Shown piece by piece: positions 15,754 to 24,519 of a DNA stretch of 64,000 nt. This DNA is from Ornithinibacillus xuwenensis (GTDB lineage Bacteria > Bacillota > Bacilli > Bacillales > Amphibacillaceae): assembly GCF_039614845.1 (NCBI RefSeq), contig NZ_JBDIML010000002.1, positions 248,001 through 312,000 on the forward strand, given 5' to 3'. The translations under genes and the position numbers were made by a program. Position 1 is the stretch's first letter, and each line of letters starts with the position of its first letter. The notes under the pieces are model-generated. The model made no database searches. It saw nothing but the letters and a program-made list of their open reading frames with translations, and had not been told where the DNA came from.

Positions 15754-16236
15754 ATGGTTGAAAAATTACCCGCAAGTATTTCTAGAACGATTCAAACAAA
15801 GTTAGTATTACCACCGGATACCAACCATCTGGGGACGATTTTTGGTGGAACTGTCTTATCGTATATTGATGAAATCGCAGCAATTACTGCCATGAAGCAT
15901 AGTAAGGGAGTGGTTGTCACTGCTTCTATCGACACCGTGAATTTCTTATCGTCAGCTCGGGTAGGGGACATCTTATTATTAGAGGGCTTAGTTGTTTCTA
16001 CTGGTAGAACTTCTATGGAGGTATATGTGAAAGTGGAATGCCAAAACCTCGAAACAGGGGAGAAAACGACAACGACGACAGCTATTCTTACGATGGTAGC
16101 CGTTAATGAAACGGGAAAGCCGACTCCGGTATTAGGAGTGGAGCCAGAGACAGAAGCGGATTATAAACTATTTAAACTGGCACAGGAAAGAAAGGAACGT
16201 CGCCTAAAGGTTAAGGAGCTATTAGGAGAAAGCTAG
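15754..16236 (+). CDS. Acyl-CoA thioesterase (hotdog fold, YkhA-like)
   Basis: This 160-residue cytoplasmic enzyme hydrolyses acyl-CoA to free acid and CoA. It has the TesB-like/BFIT hotdog signature TNHLGTIFGGTVLSYIDEIAAITA, with the Asn and Asp expected for catalysis, and a charged C-terminal helix (LAQERKERRLKVKELL). The longest frame starts at 15742, but GAGG inside that extension lies six bases before the ATG at 15754, so 15754 is preferred. It is the first gene after the cobalamin riboswitch. A link to B12-dependent propionyl/methylmalonyl-CoA metabolism is only speculation. Confidence 0.9.
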   Translation: MVEKLPASISRTIQTKLVLPPDTNHLGTIFGGTVLSYIDEIAAITAMKHSKGVVVTASIDTVNFLSSARVGDILLLEGLVVSTGRTSMEVYVKVECQNLETGEKTTTTTAILTMVAVNETGKPTPVLGVEPETEADYKLFKLAQERKERRLKVKELLGES

Positions 16237-16258
16237 TATTTCAATTTCAATAAGGGAA

Positions 16259-16290
16259 AAGCTCCAGATCCATTTAGTGGCCTGGAGCTT
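16259..16290. terminator. Terminator between convergent thioesterase and bceB genes
   Basis: AAGCTCCAG (16259-16267) pairs with CTGGAGCTT (16282-16290). T-rich flanks occur on the plus side and the A-rich 5-prime side serves the minus strand, so it may act both ways. Confidence 0.7.
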
Positions 16291-16299
16291 TGTGCTTTA

Positions 16300-18243
16300 T
16301 TAGAGTGCTTCCTTTATAATTTTTTTATAGTAGAGAACAGAAAGAATACCAAAGACAGAGTACATGGCGGTGTAAATAATCATGACAATTATCATCGGTG
16401 TCCACATTTCTGTTCCGAATAGAAACCATCCAGATTGAACGGCAAAGTAGCTATGTGAAAGACCAACTACTAAGGGAATTCCAAAATTAAAGAACTGCTT
16501 TGCCTGAATGCCTCGCATTAAATCCTTTCTAGTAAACCCTAACTTTCTTAAAATGGTATAACTGGATTTCTCCTCTTCTCCTTCATCCATCTGTTTAAAG
16601 TACAGAATACATCCAGACGTAATAAGAAATGTTAGTCCCAGAAACCCAACAATGAACATTGTAAGTCCCATGACCTGTTTTTGACTATTACTCATTTCAA
16701 TTCGTGAGTAATTAATTGTATTCTCACGAAAAGATAATGATTGGAAGATGGTATTGGCAGCCTCTAGCTTTTCTTCCTCATTTATATCAATCCCAATGTA
16801 AAGAGATGAATCGTGTTGAATATCTTGGTTTAGATCATTCTTTAGCGCCTGGTAAATCTCATCATCCACGATGACTGTAGGTAAACCACCATTTGAAAAA
16901 TTAAATGGTATAACATATTCATCCTGTAAACCGATATAATGCTGCTTAAATGATTTATTTTTCCCAAATAGCTCTATTTCGCCATGATCCTTTAATGACA
17001 TCATAAGCGCCATGGCATCATTATACCCTGAAAATAATACTTCGTCCTTCTTGATATCACCATTAACAGACTCCTCACTCACAACCGGTAAGCTCATCTG
17101 GCTTGGGTCGAAATTCAATTCTGCGAGATTGGTTTCCATAATGTCGGTTACATCTGTGTTTACTTGGATTACTTCTATTCTTTTCTCCTGATAGTCGATA
17201 TGCTGACGTGCTAATGCAGCTTTAAATTTTTCAGCAGCCTCGGTATTGGTTAAGGAGAAATGAGTAGGCACGTTGTCCTCAGCTGCCTTTTCTGCTGAAT
17301 AGTAAGAGATATAGCTTAATGCTAGTAAACCAATTGCTAGTGCAGACACCGTTGTAATAACAGTTAATAATAAGGCATTGGACCGCATTCGAAACATAAT
17401 GGATGATAGTGATAGAACCTCATTTATGGATAAATAGCCGCCTTTTTGTTTTCGAATGATATTCGCAATAAAGGTGACCGACCCTTTATAGAATAAGTAT
17501 GTTCCGATAATAACGGAGCCTAGAATCACGATCATGGCCATAAACAATTCATTTATTGTTGAAAAGTCACCATCAAATAGCTTCGATGAAATGTAATAGC
17601 CTAGAAGGATTAAACCAATCCCCATTGCACCTAATAAAATCTCGAATAGGCTTATTTTTTTCACCTTCTCCTCCGTTGAAGAAAGAACTCTAAACAAAGA
17701 GAGAATGGTTTGTCTTTTAATAAAGACAAAGTTCGTCAATAAGATGAGAAGGTAGATGGCGAAAAACACAAGGATAGTCTGGATGAGTGCTTCTTCTGAA
17801 AATTGTAGTGTCGTACTTGTTTCGATTCCCATCACTTTTAATAAAATCATTAAGATTAGTTTTGAGCTAGCAAAACCAATGAATATTCCAAAAAGCATAG
17901 ACCCAAAGTATAAAATGAAATTCTCTACACTTAGCAAACGAAATATTCTAGCTTTCGTCATCCCAATTAATTGATATAATCCAATTTCCTTACTACGGCG
18001 TTTTACAAATAGTTTATTGGCATACAATAGGAAAATGGATACGATAGCAATGAGTAAAACGGAAGCTGTTCGAACTCCTGCTGCTCCTTTAATCGATCCC
18101 TTTACTTCGTCCATCGATGGATCGTACTGTAGTGTCACAAAGGCAAAATAAAGTGCCACACTAAAAATCAGGGCAAACACATAAAGATAGTAATTCTTCA
18201 TGTTCTTTTTCAGGTTTCGTAGGATTAGGAGATTAATATTCAT
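16300..18243 (-). CDS. BceB-type ABC transporter permease
   Basis: Large FtsX-type permease of 647 residues in the membrane, partner of the ATPase encoded just upstream. BceB transporters free lipid II-cycle intermediates from bacitracin-like peptides and signal drug flux to the histidine kinase. The layout matches: ten hydrophobic helices with one ~200-residue extracellular domain between the seventh and eighth (residues ~310-510). The frame opens with GTG at 18255, but ATG 18243 has GGTGGGG at the right distance and gives MNINLLILRNLKKNMKNYYL. The gene overlaps the ATPase by 11 bp. The actual drug is not predictable. Confidence 0.9.
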   Translation of the reverse strand: MNINLLILRNLKKNMKNYYLYVFALIFSVALYFAFVTLQYDPSMDEVKGSIKGAAGVRTASVLLIAIVSIFLLYANKLFVKRRSKEIGLYQLIGMTKARIFRLLSVENFILYFGSMLFGIFIGFASSKLILMILLKVMGIETSTTLQFSEEALIQTILVFFAIYLLILLTNFVFIKRQTILSLFRVLSSTEEKVKKISLFEILLGAMGIGLILLGYYISSKLFDGDFSTINELFMAMIVILGSVIIGTYLFYKGSVTFIANIIRKQKGGYLSINEVLSLSSIMFRMRSNALLLTVITTVSALAIGLLALSYISYYSAEKAAEDNVPTHFSLTNTEAAEKFKAALARQHIDYQEKRIEVIQVNTDVTDIMETNLAELNFDPSQMSLPVVSEESVNGDIKKDEVLFSGYNDAMALMMSLKDHGEIELFGKNKSFKQHYIGLQDEYVIPFNFSNGGLPTVIVDDEIYQALKNDLNQDIQHDSSLYIGIDINEEEKLEAANTIFQSLSFRENTINYSRIEMSNSQKQVMGLTMFIVGFLGLTFLITSGCILYFKQMDEGEEEKSSYTILRKLGFTRKDLMRGIQAKQFFNFGIPLVVGLSHSYFAVQSGWFLFGTEMWTPMIIVMIIYTAMYSVFGILSVLYYKKIIKEAL

Positions 18244-18997
18244 GCTGTACCCCACCTAACACAGCCTGTGTTTTCATAATATCGTTGAAAAAAGCTTGTC
18301 GAGATTGTTCGCCCTTATTTAATTGTGTATAAATCTGACCATCTTTAATAAATATGACTCTACCACAATAGCTTGCAGCAACGGGGTCATGTGTCACCAT
18401 TAGGATGGTTGCTTTATGCTTTTCATTTAAGTCGCTCATTTTCTTTAATAAGTCTGATGCTGATTTCGAATCAAGTGCACCGGTCGGCTCATCGGCAAAT
18501 ATGATGCTTGGTTGGTGAATAAAAGAACGTGCTGCAGAGGTACGTTGCTTTTGACCACCAGATATCTCATTCGGATATTTATCCTTTAAATCATAAATAC
18601 CTAATTCGGTTGCCACTTCTTTAAATTTTTGATTGGCTTCTTTTTTGGATACTTTAGAAACGGACAATGGTAATAGAATATTCTCCTTAACAGTCAACGT
18701 ATCCAGTAAATTATATTCTTGGAAAATAAATCCAAGATTGGTTTTGCGGAAAGTAGCAAGCTCTTTCTCCTTCATGGCGGTCATTTCTTTTCCATTAATA
18801 AGAATGGTGCCACTGCTCACGTTATCAATAGAAGAAAGCACATTTAGTAGTGTGGTTTTTCCGGAACCAGATGCTCCCATAATACTAACAAATTCGCCTT
18901 CATCGACAGATACATCAATCCCTTTAAGGACCTCCTGTTTATTCCACTTATTTCCGTAATTTTTATGAATTTTAGCTGCTTCTAGTATTTTCATCAT
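18233..18997 (-). CDS. BceA-type ABC transporter ATP-binding protein
   Basis: This 254-residue MacB/BceA-type ATPase powers the adjacent BceB permease. It has Walker A (GASGSGKTT), Q-loop (FIFQEYNLLDTLTVKENI), signature ISGGQKQRTSAARS, Walker B (IIFADEPTGALDSKSA) and H-loop (MVTHD). The signature begins ISGG rather than LSGG, common in this subgroup. It has a good GAAGGAG site. With BceB it forms an operon separated by ~95 bp from the bceRS genes, with a candidate response-regulator operator between. Confidence 0.93.
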   Translation of the reverse strand: MMKILEAAKIHKNYGNKWNKQEVLKGIDVSVDEGEFVSIMGASGSGKTTLLNVLSSIDNVSSGTILINGKEMTAMKEKELATFRKTNLGFIFQEYNLLDTLTVKENILLPLSVSKVSKKEANQKFKEVATELGIYDLKDKYPNEISGGQKQRTSAARSFIHQPSIIFADEPTGALDSKSASDLLKKMSDLNEKHKATILMVTHDPVAASYCGRVIFIKDGQIYTQLNKGEQSRQAFFNDIMKTQAVLGGVQHEY

Positions 18998-19023
18998 TCC
19001 TCACTCCTTCATTCGATAGGTTT

Positions 19024-19100
19024 ATTATAAGATTGTATCTAGTCGATATCCTTCGATTTACCAAACAGATAATAAAAGCATGTGACAGTTTTGTCACATG
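19024..19100 (-). promoter_or_regulatory. bceAB promoter with BceR-type operator
   Basis: A perfect inverted repeat CATGTGACA-N4-TGTCACATG lies at 19079-19100, with TATAAT (minus strand, 19024-19029) about 50 bp downstream and a poor -35, as expected for an activator-dependent promoter. BceR-like regulators are known to bind ACA-N4-TGT dyads. The repeat overlaps the last codons of the kinase gene. It lacks a T run, so a terminator role is less likely. Confidence 0.65.
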
Positions 19101-20098
19101 CTTACAATATGATGAAAATCATTTCGCTTTGGAAACGTTAAAATAAAGGTTGTACCTGTTCCAAGTGTTGATACTACTTTAATTTCAATGAAAAGCGATT
19201 CTGCAGCTTTCTTCGCTAAATATAGTCCCATCCCTGTTGCGGCATGGTCCTCGTGGTTGGAGGTAGAGGTAAAGCCTTTATCAAAAATACGTGGTAAATC
19301 CTTAGGGTCTATTCCCCGACCAGAATCGATAACCGCTAATTTTACTTGGCTGTTATCCTCGTATGTTTTAATGGTTATTTCCGATTCTTTACTATATTTA
19401 ATGGCATTGGTTAGAAGCTGTCGCGTAATGAATGCTACCCATTTTCCATCACTATATATCGCATTTTGCTCTAGCTGAAGATCAAATCCAATCCTCTTTT
19501 GCATGCACCAGGATTGGAGTGCCTTTATTTCCTGATAGAGAATGGATTTTAAGTCAATGCGCTCCATGTAAAGGTCATTCTCAATAAAGTGAATTCTTCT
19601 TTGATGTAATTGTTGATCAAGCAGTAAATGAATTCGCATCCATTCATGCAGGAGCTGTGCTTTCATTTCCTTATCTTCAAGTCGATCCATGATAAGTTGC
19701 ATGGCTGTTAGTGGTGTCTTGACTTCATGAATCCATGCTAAAAGGTCATCTTTTTCTTGCTCTAAAGTAAATTGTTTGTTAGCTAACGCCTCTTTTAATT
19801 GCTCTGTTTGATTCGTTAATTGTTCCACAATAATTTTCTCAAACGGTGTTTCAGGACTGACTAAGTTCGTTAGGTCAAGACTTGTATCCCAGTCTTCTAA
19901 GCGCTTATAAAATTTCGTTTCTTTTTGGTAACGAATTATCATAAAAATAGTAAAAATAATGCTAGCTAATAAGATGATATAGAGAATGGGTGACAGTGGG
20001 ATTTCAGAATCGACATAAGCAACAAAGGCAATGAGTAAGAAAAGAGCTAGGAAAAGGAGTATCCAGCTAAGTTTTTCAATAAGATACTTTCTAATCAT
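19094..20098 (-). CDS. BceS-like intramembrane-sensing histidine kinase
   Basis: A 334-residue kinase with only two close N-terminal helices (residues ~12-30 and 35-55) and almost no extracellular loop, the hallmark of BceS-type sensors that read the state of their partner transporter. The phospho-accepting histidine is in LLAWIHEVKTPLTAMQL (~125). ATP-binding N, G1 and G2 boxes follow (LLTNAIKYS, DSGRGIDPKDLPRIFDKGF, GMGLYLAKKAAESL). Its start overlaps the response-regulator stop by 4 bp. It should phosphorylate that regulator when peptide antibiotics are transported. Confidence 0.93.
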   Translation of the reverse strand: MIRKYLIEKLSWILLFLALFLLIAFVAYVDSEIPLSPILYIILLASIIFTIFMIIRYQKETKFYKRLEDWDTSLDLTNLVSPETPFEKIIVEQLTNQTEQLKEALANKQFTLEQEKDDLLAWIHEVKTPLTAMQLIMDRLEDKEMKAQLLHEWMRIHLLLDQQLHQRRIHFIENDLYMERIDLKSILYQEIKALQSWCMQKRIGFDLQLEQNAIYSDGKWVAFITRQLLTNAIKYSKESEITIKTYEDNSQVKLAVIDSGRGIDPKDLPRIFDKGFTSTSNHEDHAATGMGLYLAKKAAESLFIEIKVVSTLGTGTTFILTFPKRNDFHHIVSM

Positions 20099-20787
20099 GG
20101 TAATAGTGCCTCTTCAACAGCTAAATACCCCTGTCCTACCTTTGTTTCAATATAGCTTCCTAATCCGATTTCCTCTAGCCTTTTCCGAAGTCGGTTTACA
20201 TTAACCGTTAACGTATTATCACTAACAAAACGCTCATCATCCCATAAGCTTTTTATCAATTCTTCACGGCTGACAATTTTATTTTTTTGCTCGAGCAATT
20301 GCTTTAAAATAAACATTTCATTTTTCGTTAATTCAATTGAAGTATCCTCTTTAGTCACGGTATTACGATCATAGTCTATCGTAGCACCATTCCATGTTTT
20401 TAACATGATTTCTTCGTTATTATAATTATAGACTCGTCGAAGTATTGCTTGTATCTTTGCGATCAGAACATCAAAATGAAATGGCTTTTGTACAAAATCA
20501 TCTGCACCAAGCTGCATGGACATGACCATATCAGTTGGATGATCACGAGAAGATAGGAATACAATGGGTACCTTGGAATGCGCTCGAATCATCCGACACC
20601 AATGGAACCCATCGAACTTGGGAAGCTGTATATCAATAATCACAAGGTCTGGCTTCAATGTAGTAAATTGCTCCATAATATTCCCGAAGTCTGAAATGCC
20701 GTGTACATCATATGACCAGCTTGATAGCCGATTATGAATTTCATGAAATAATGTTGCATCGTCTTCAATTAACAGGATTTTAAACAT
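20095..20787 (-). CDS. BceR-like response regulator (OmpR family)
   Basis: Residues 1-118 form a receiver domain with acidic pocket EDD, phospho-acceptor Asp in LVIIDIQLPKFDG (~52), and switch Lys in FVQKPF (~101). Residues ~130-230 form a winged-helix OmpR DNA-binding domain (ELTKNEMFILKQLLEQ, SDNTLTVNVNRLRKRLEEIG). The 230-residue length is standard. First gene of the bceRS operon. Its probable target is the CATGTGACA dyad before bceAB. Confidence 0.93.
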   Translation of the reverse strand: MFKILLIEDDATLFHEIHNRLSSWSYDVHGISDFGNIMEQFTTLKPDLVIIDIQLPKFDGFHWCRMIRAHSKVPIVFLSSRDHPTDMVMSMQLGADDFVQKPFHFDVLIAKIQAILRRVYNYNNEEIMLKTWNGATIDYDRNTVTKEDTSIELTKNEMFILKQLLEQKNKIVSREELIKSLWDDERFVSDNTLTVNVNRLRKRLEEIGLGSYIETKVGQGYLAVEEALLP

Positions 20788-21024
20788 ATCTCATCATGTC
20801 CTTACTTTTCTTCATATCTTTCATCCATCTATTGTACCTCATCCCATAATTGAAGTGAAAAGGAATCATACGAAAAATGGTATATTTTGGGCTGAATAAC
20901 TTAAACATTTCATAAATAATTCTTTAATCTGATTTTTTTACAATCCATATCTTACCAATCGACAGTATTCTCATCTTAGGTTGGGTATACTGTTACTAAT
21001 TAATGGTTTGTTAGGAGGGATAAA

Positions 21025-21537
21025 ATGAAAAAGTTAATGTTCACCTTCATTATTATGGCTATATTGGCCATAGGATTTTTCCAGCTTGCACCAGTACTAG
21101 CAAATGAGAATCATGAACAGCGAACACAAAAACAGCAAACGCCAACAGTATCAGAGGAAGAGAGTAAAGACAATCAGCAAACTGCTAGTATGGCAATACG
21201 TGAAACGGAATCAAAGGATAACGAAGACAACGTAGTAAAGCGTAGTGAAGTGAGAAAGAATAAGATTTCTGAAGAGGAGTTCATGCAATATTTAGCCGAT
21301 GAAATCGGAGTTGAAGCAGATGGCAAGAATGTAGAGAAATTAAAAAGCGATATACGTGAAGAAATGATACTAGCAAAGGCGAAAGAAGCTGGAATTTCTA
21401 CAGATGGTAAATCCATTGAGACTATTATAGAAGAAATGAAGTCTACCACCTTTGATAAGAAAAAAGAGGAAACAAATATAGAAGACTATCGAGTTTCTCC
21501 TAGTTTGAAGCTCGAACAAGGTGAAGAAAACAAATAA
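21025..21537 (+). CDS. Secreted protein of unknown function
   Basis: This 170-residue protein has a clear signal peptide (MKKLMFTFIIMAILAIGFF, probable cleavage after AxA near residue 30) and a highly charged Glu/Lys-rich mature part. Two helical repeats are visible. YLADEIGVEADGKNVEKLKS (~88-108) resembles KEAGISTDGKSIETIIEEMK (~118-138), each with an ADGK/TDGK loop between helices. Similar small repeats occur in secreted Bacillus proteins of unknown role. GGAGGG precedes the ATG. It follows the divergent bceRS operon, but nothing ties it functionally. Confidence 0.8.
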   Translation: MKKLMFTFIIMAILAIGFFQLAPVLANENHEQRTQKQQTPTVSEEESKDNQQTASMAIRETESKDNEDNVVKRSEVRKNKISEEEFMQYLADEIGVEADGKNVEKLKSDIREEMILAKAKEAGISTDGKSIETIIEEMKSTTFDKKKEETNIEDYRVSPSLKLEQGEENK

Positions 21538-21575
21538 TATGGAACGGACCTGTATGCTGTACATACATGGTTAAA

Positions 21576-21604
21576 AGTCGAACTGCACAAGTTCGGCTTT
21601 TTAT
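21576..21604 (+). terminator. Terminator after the secreted protein gene
   Basis: AGTCGAAC (21576-21583) pairs with GTTCGGCT (21591-21598, one G-U), followed by a T run. A smaller TGTATG/CATACA hairpin lies just before it. Confidence 0.75.
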
Positions 21605-21744
21605 ATGTTGAAAATTCCTGTATGCAAGTCGGTTAACACATAAAACCCCCTAAAACATGTAATGGATTTAGCTGTTTTTACATACATTGAAGTAGCGATA
21701 ATTTAGGACAAGTATTATGAAGGGAAATGGAGTGTGGATAAACC

Positions 21745-22395
21745 TTGGAGTTTATTGAGCCGTTAATCAAAATATTATTGATAAATATTATTTTAAGTGG
21801 CGATAACGCAGTTGTTATTGCAATGGCAAGTCGAAATTTACCGGGGCATTTAAAGAAAAAAGCCATCATTTGGGGTACAGTTGGAGCGGTTGTTTTCCGG
21901 ATTATTTTTACCATTATAATTATGTATCTATTAAAGCTACCGTACATCCATTTAATTGGCGGACTACTTCTGCTGATAGTGGCGTATAAGCTGCTTGTAG
22001 ATAAGGAAAGCGATGAAGCCCATATTAAAGTGGGAAGCTCCTTAAAAGAGGCAATTGTCATTATTATTTTTGCTGATTTATTAATGAGTCTAGATAATGT
22101 GTTGGGCATTGTAGCAGTATCGAATAATAATATGCTCTTAATCGTCATTGGTATTATATTAAGCATTCCAATTATGTTATTTGCTAGTCACCTTATATTA
22201 AGACTTATGGAAAACTATCCCATTATTATTTATATTGGAGCAGCATTACTGGCATGGACAGCTGGAGAGATGATAGTAAAGGAAGAATTTATCCAAGAAA
22301 TAATCGTATTAAATGCCAATATGGAGTATGTTCTATTACTTGGCATTATTGTAATAACGCTAACAGTTGGGGGCTACCAACGAAGATATAGATGA
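21745..22395 (+). CDS. TerC-family membrane protein (YjbE/YkoY-like)
   Basis: This 216-residue protein has about seven hydrophobic helices. The TerC metal-site motifs are present: LSGDNAVVIAMASR near residue 18 and FADLLMSLDNVLGI near 113, each with the conserved Asp-Asn. Members of this family in Bacillus export Mn2+ and help load secreted metalloproteins. The start is TTG at 21745, chosen because the family N-terminus begins right there; no convincing Shine-Dalgarno is present. I saw no yybP-ykoY manganese riboswitch upstream, which many relatives have. Confidence 0.87.
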   Translation: MEFIEPLIKILLINIILSGDNAVVIAMASRNLPGHLKKKAIIWGTVGAVVFRIIFTIIIMYLLKLPYIHLIGGLLLLIVAYKLLVDKESDEAHIKVGSSLKEAIVIIIFADLLMSLDNVLGIVAVSNNNMLLIVIGIILSIPIMLFASHLILRLMENYPIIIYIGAALLAWTAGEMIVKEEFIQEIIVLNANMEYVLLLGIIVITLTVGGYQRRYR

Positions 22396-22524
22396 AACCA
22401 GAAGTTAAGAGGAAAGCTTTACAAAAAAACAGGAAAATTTTAGGAGGATTATCCCGGTTTATTATCGAAGTAGTTAGGTATATCGATAGAAAAAATATGT
22501 TAAGTCATACATGGAGGTGCTCGG

Positions 22525-24048
22525 GTGACCTTTCTTAACCGCGAAAGTATTGAAATTCATTATGAAAACATAAAATCAGAGGATCCCCAAGCAAAGGAAA
22601 CCCTTGTATTCATCCATGGTGTTGGTCTTGATATGAATTGCTGGAATGAGGTTATTCCGTTATTGAAGTCGAATTACCACATTGTTCGTTATGATTTAAG
22701 AGGCCATGGAAGGACTGGTGCGGGAAAGGAAGAAAGAACGATTGCGCGTTTGGCAGATGACTTAGAATACCTCATTACGATGTTAGACATACCATCCTGT
22801 CATCTTATCGCACAAGGGTTAGGAGGAGTTATTGCAATTGAATATGCAGCTCGTAATCCCGAAGAACTGAAAACGCTAGGGCTTTTGGCGGTGCCTGTAC
22901 ATTTTCCAAAGGAATTGGGGAAAAAGGTCATAGAAAGAAGAAAGGCACTCGCAAAGGGTCATGCAACGATGGCTGAAATGGGACAGAAGTATTTGAAAGA
23001 GCTCCTACTATTTCCGAACGAAGAAAAACAGCAACTATTAGCGGAAGCGTATAAGGTGGTTTCTACTAGGGTGTATTTTGAGTTATTTAGTTTGGATCAT
23101 CTGGATCAAGCCAAAATGAATTTACAGCGTGTTACCGTGCCAATTTTAGTGTTATCAGGCTCCGATGATGAAATATTTCCACCACAGTTAAATAGTGCTA
23201 TCTTAAACTTCAATTATCATGCTAGGTGCTACTTGGTACCGCATGCCTCTTATTTAATCCAAATGGACCAGCCCAAGATAACGGCAGACTGGATCAATGG
23301 ATTTATTCAAAAGCATACGAACGAGGAATACAAGACAAGTGCTTTAGCGGATAGCTATCACCGTGAATTAACCTCTGAAATGTATAAGGAAATAAGGCAT
23401 ATGCTGAATTCAGAAGTTGAACGAAGCCTTCCTACATTACAGGTTCATATTATGCGAGGCTTTAATGTTTATGTAAATGATAAAAGGATTATAGAAGGCT
23501 GGGGGTCGCGTAAGGCGAAGCAGATTTTAATGTACCTTGTTATTCAACAGTCCTCTACACGTGATGAATTATGTGATCTGTTCTGGCCGGATGTCGACTT
23601 GAAGAACGCCCGTAATCGACTACGTGTCGCACTTCACCATTTGAATACTATATTACACATCGCGTCCACGAAGCAGCTACTAGTAACGGAAAGAGAGCAT
23701 ATCTACTTACAAGCGAATATGGAATCTGATTTGTTGCTTCATGTGAAGACCATTCATCTAGCACATCAATCGAAAACAATAGCTGGTAAGGTTGACCTGT
23801 ACAAACGGATTATTAATGAACGAGTAGAAAATCCTTTACCTGGATTATACGAAACGTGGTTTTTAAATTACCGTAGCTGGCTGGAAAAGGAGTGGGTTGA
23901 TATCTCCTTGTTTTTAGCAGATTACTATGAACAATTGAAGCAATATAAACAAGCAATCTATTACCTGGAGATTGCAATGGAATACATACAAGATGAATAC
24001 ACAATTGAAAAGCGACTTCGCCAATTGAAAAATCAGTTATATACATGA
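22525..24048 (+). CDS. Alpha/beta-hydrolase-like sensor fused to SARP/BTAD transcriptional activator (paralogue 1)
   Basis: Residues 1-265 are an alpha/beta-hydrolase fold with oxyanion motif FIHGVGLDMNCW and DLRGHG. Residues ~304-395 are an OmpR/SARP winged helix (WGSRKAKQILMYLVIQ, ARNRLRVALHHLNTIL). Residues ~396-507 form a BTAD-like helical domain. The nucleophile elbow, normally G-x-S-x-G, reads A96-Q-G98-L-G, so the serine is replaced by Gly. The usual catalytic His position (GAGH) reads HASY, with Tyr243. The Asp loop (SGSDDEIFP) remains. It is therefore probably a catalytically dead ligand-sensing regulator. Start is GTG with GGAGGTG six bases upstream. A shorter paralogue lies 2.4 kb downstream. 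Confidence 0.85.
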   Translation: MTFLNRESIEIHYENIKSEDPQAKETLVFIHGVGLDMNCWNEVIPLLKSNYHIVRYDLRGHGRTGAGKEERTIARLADDLEYLITMLDIPSCHLIAQGLGGVIAIEYAARNPEELKTLGLLAVPVHFPKELGKKVIERRKALAKGHATMAEMGQKYLKELLLFPNEEKQQLLAEAYKVVSTRVYFELFSLDHLDQAKMNLQRVTVPILVLSGSDDEIFPPQLNSAILNFNYHARCYLVPHASYLIQMDQPKITADWINGFIQKHTNEEYKTSALADSYHRELTSEMYKEIRHMLNSEVERSLPTLQVHIMRGFNVYVNDKRIIEGWGSRKAKQILMYLVIQQSSTRDELCDLFWPDVDLKNARNRLRVALHHLNTILHIASTKQLLVTEREHIYLQANMESDLLLHVKTIHLAHQSKTIAGKVDLYKRIINERVENPLPGLYETWFLNYRSWLEKEWVDISLFLADYYEQLKQYKQAIYYLEIAMEYIQDEYTIEKRLRQLKNQLYT

Positions 24049-24098
24049 GATGCTACTACACTAGTGGCATTTTATTTTTTCAAAGCCAAGCCATGATA

Positions 24099-24225
24099 TG
24101 TAATGATACTGTAATGGGTCAATTGTTATGATGTATTCTAAACATAACCGTACCCCAGGGTTGGAACACTATCGAAATGAGCATAGATTGGAACAATGAG
24201 AAATATCGCAAACCTAATTGGAACA
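24099..24225 (+). promoter_or_regulatory. Direct-repeat region, candidate activator sites
   Basis: The heptamer TGTAATG occurs at 24099 and 24110, an 11-bp period with a 4-bp gap. The octamer TTGGAACA occurs at 24161, 24188 and 24218. SARP-type activators classically bind heptamer direct repeats spaced by one or two helical turns, and a SARP-like gene ends 50 bp upstream. The region leads to the SinI-like gene at 24311. The link is inference only. Confidence 0.35.
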
Positions 24226-24310
24226 AGGGGTACAACGATACGATTCGAAGGGTAGAATGCTTATGAGGCTAGTCTGCCAGAAATACTAATGTATTTTGGA
24301 GGGGACTTAT

Positions 24311-24469
24311 TTGAAAGAATCACTTGATCTAGAATGGGTAGAATTGATAAGGCAAGCAAGGGAGGATGGCTTCAGTATTGAAGAGCTCCACGAGTTATTT
24401 ACAAACCATGAAAAAATCCTAGATAGATTTATACAAATAAAGAATGAAATAAACAATGTTATTGGGTAA
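24311..24469 (+). CDS. SinI-domain small protein (anti-repressor-like)
   Basis: This 52-residue ORF starts at TTG with a strong TGGAGGGG site seven bases upstream. Residues 5-30 (SLDLEWVELIRQAREDGFSI, then EELHELF) match the SinI/SinR dimerisation helix. B. subtilis SinI, as I recall it, has LDQEWVELMVEAKEANISPEEI in the same place. SinI binds the biofilm repressor SinR and takes it off DNA. After the motif the protein continues with a second helix (HEKILDRFIQIKNEINNVIG) and lacks a DNA-binding domain. No sinR is nearby. It lies between the two pseudo-hydrolase/SARP genes. A weak T-tailed hairpin follows at 24483-24506. Confidence 0.8.
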   Translation: MKESLDLEWVELIRQAREDGFSIEELHELFTNHEKILDRFIQIKNEINNVIG

Positions 24470-24519
24470 TTAGGTATGTCTTCTCTAAATTAGAAAAGGC
24501 TTTTTTGTTGAGAATGTTG

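Noticed and set aside
21604..21744. Manganese yybP-ykoY riboswitch before the TerC-type gene
   Set aside because: The characteristic conserved loops could not be found in this stretch.
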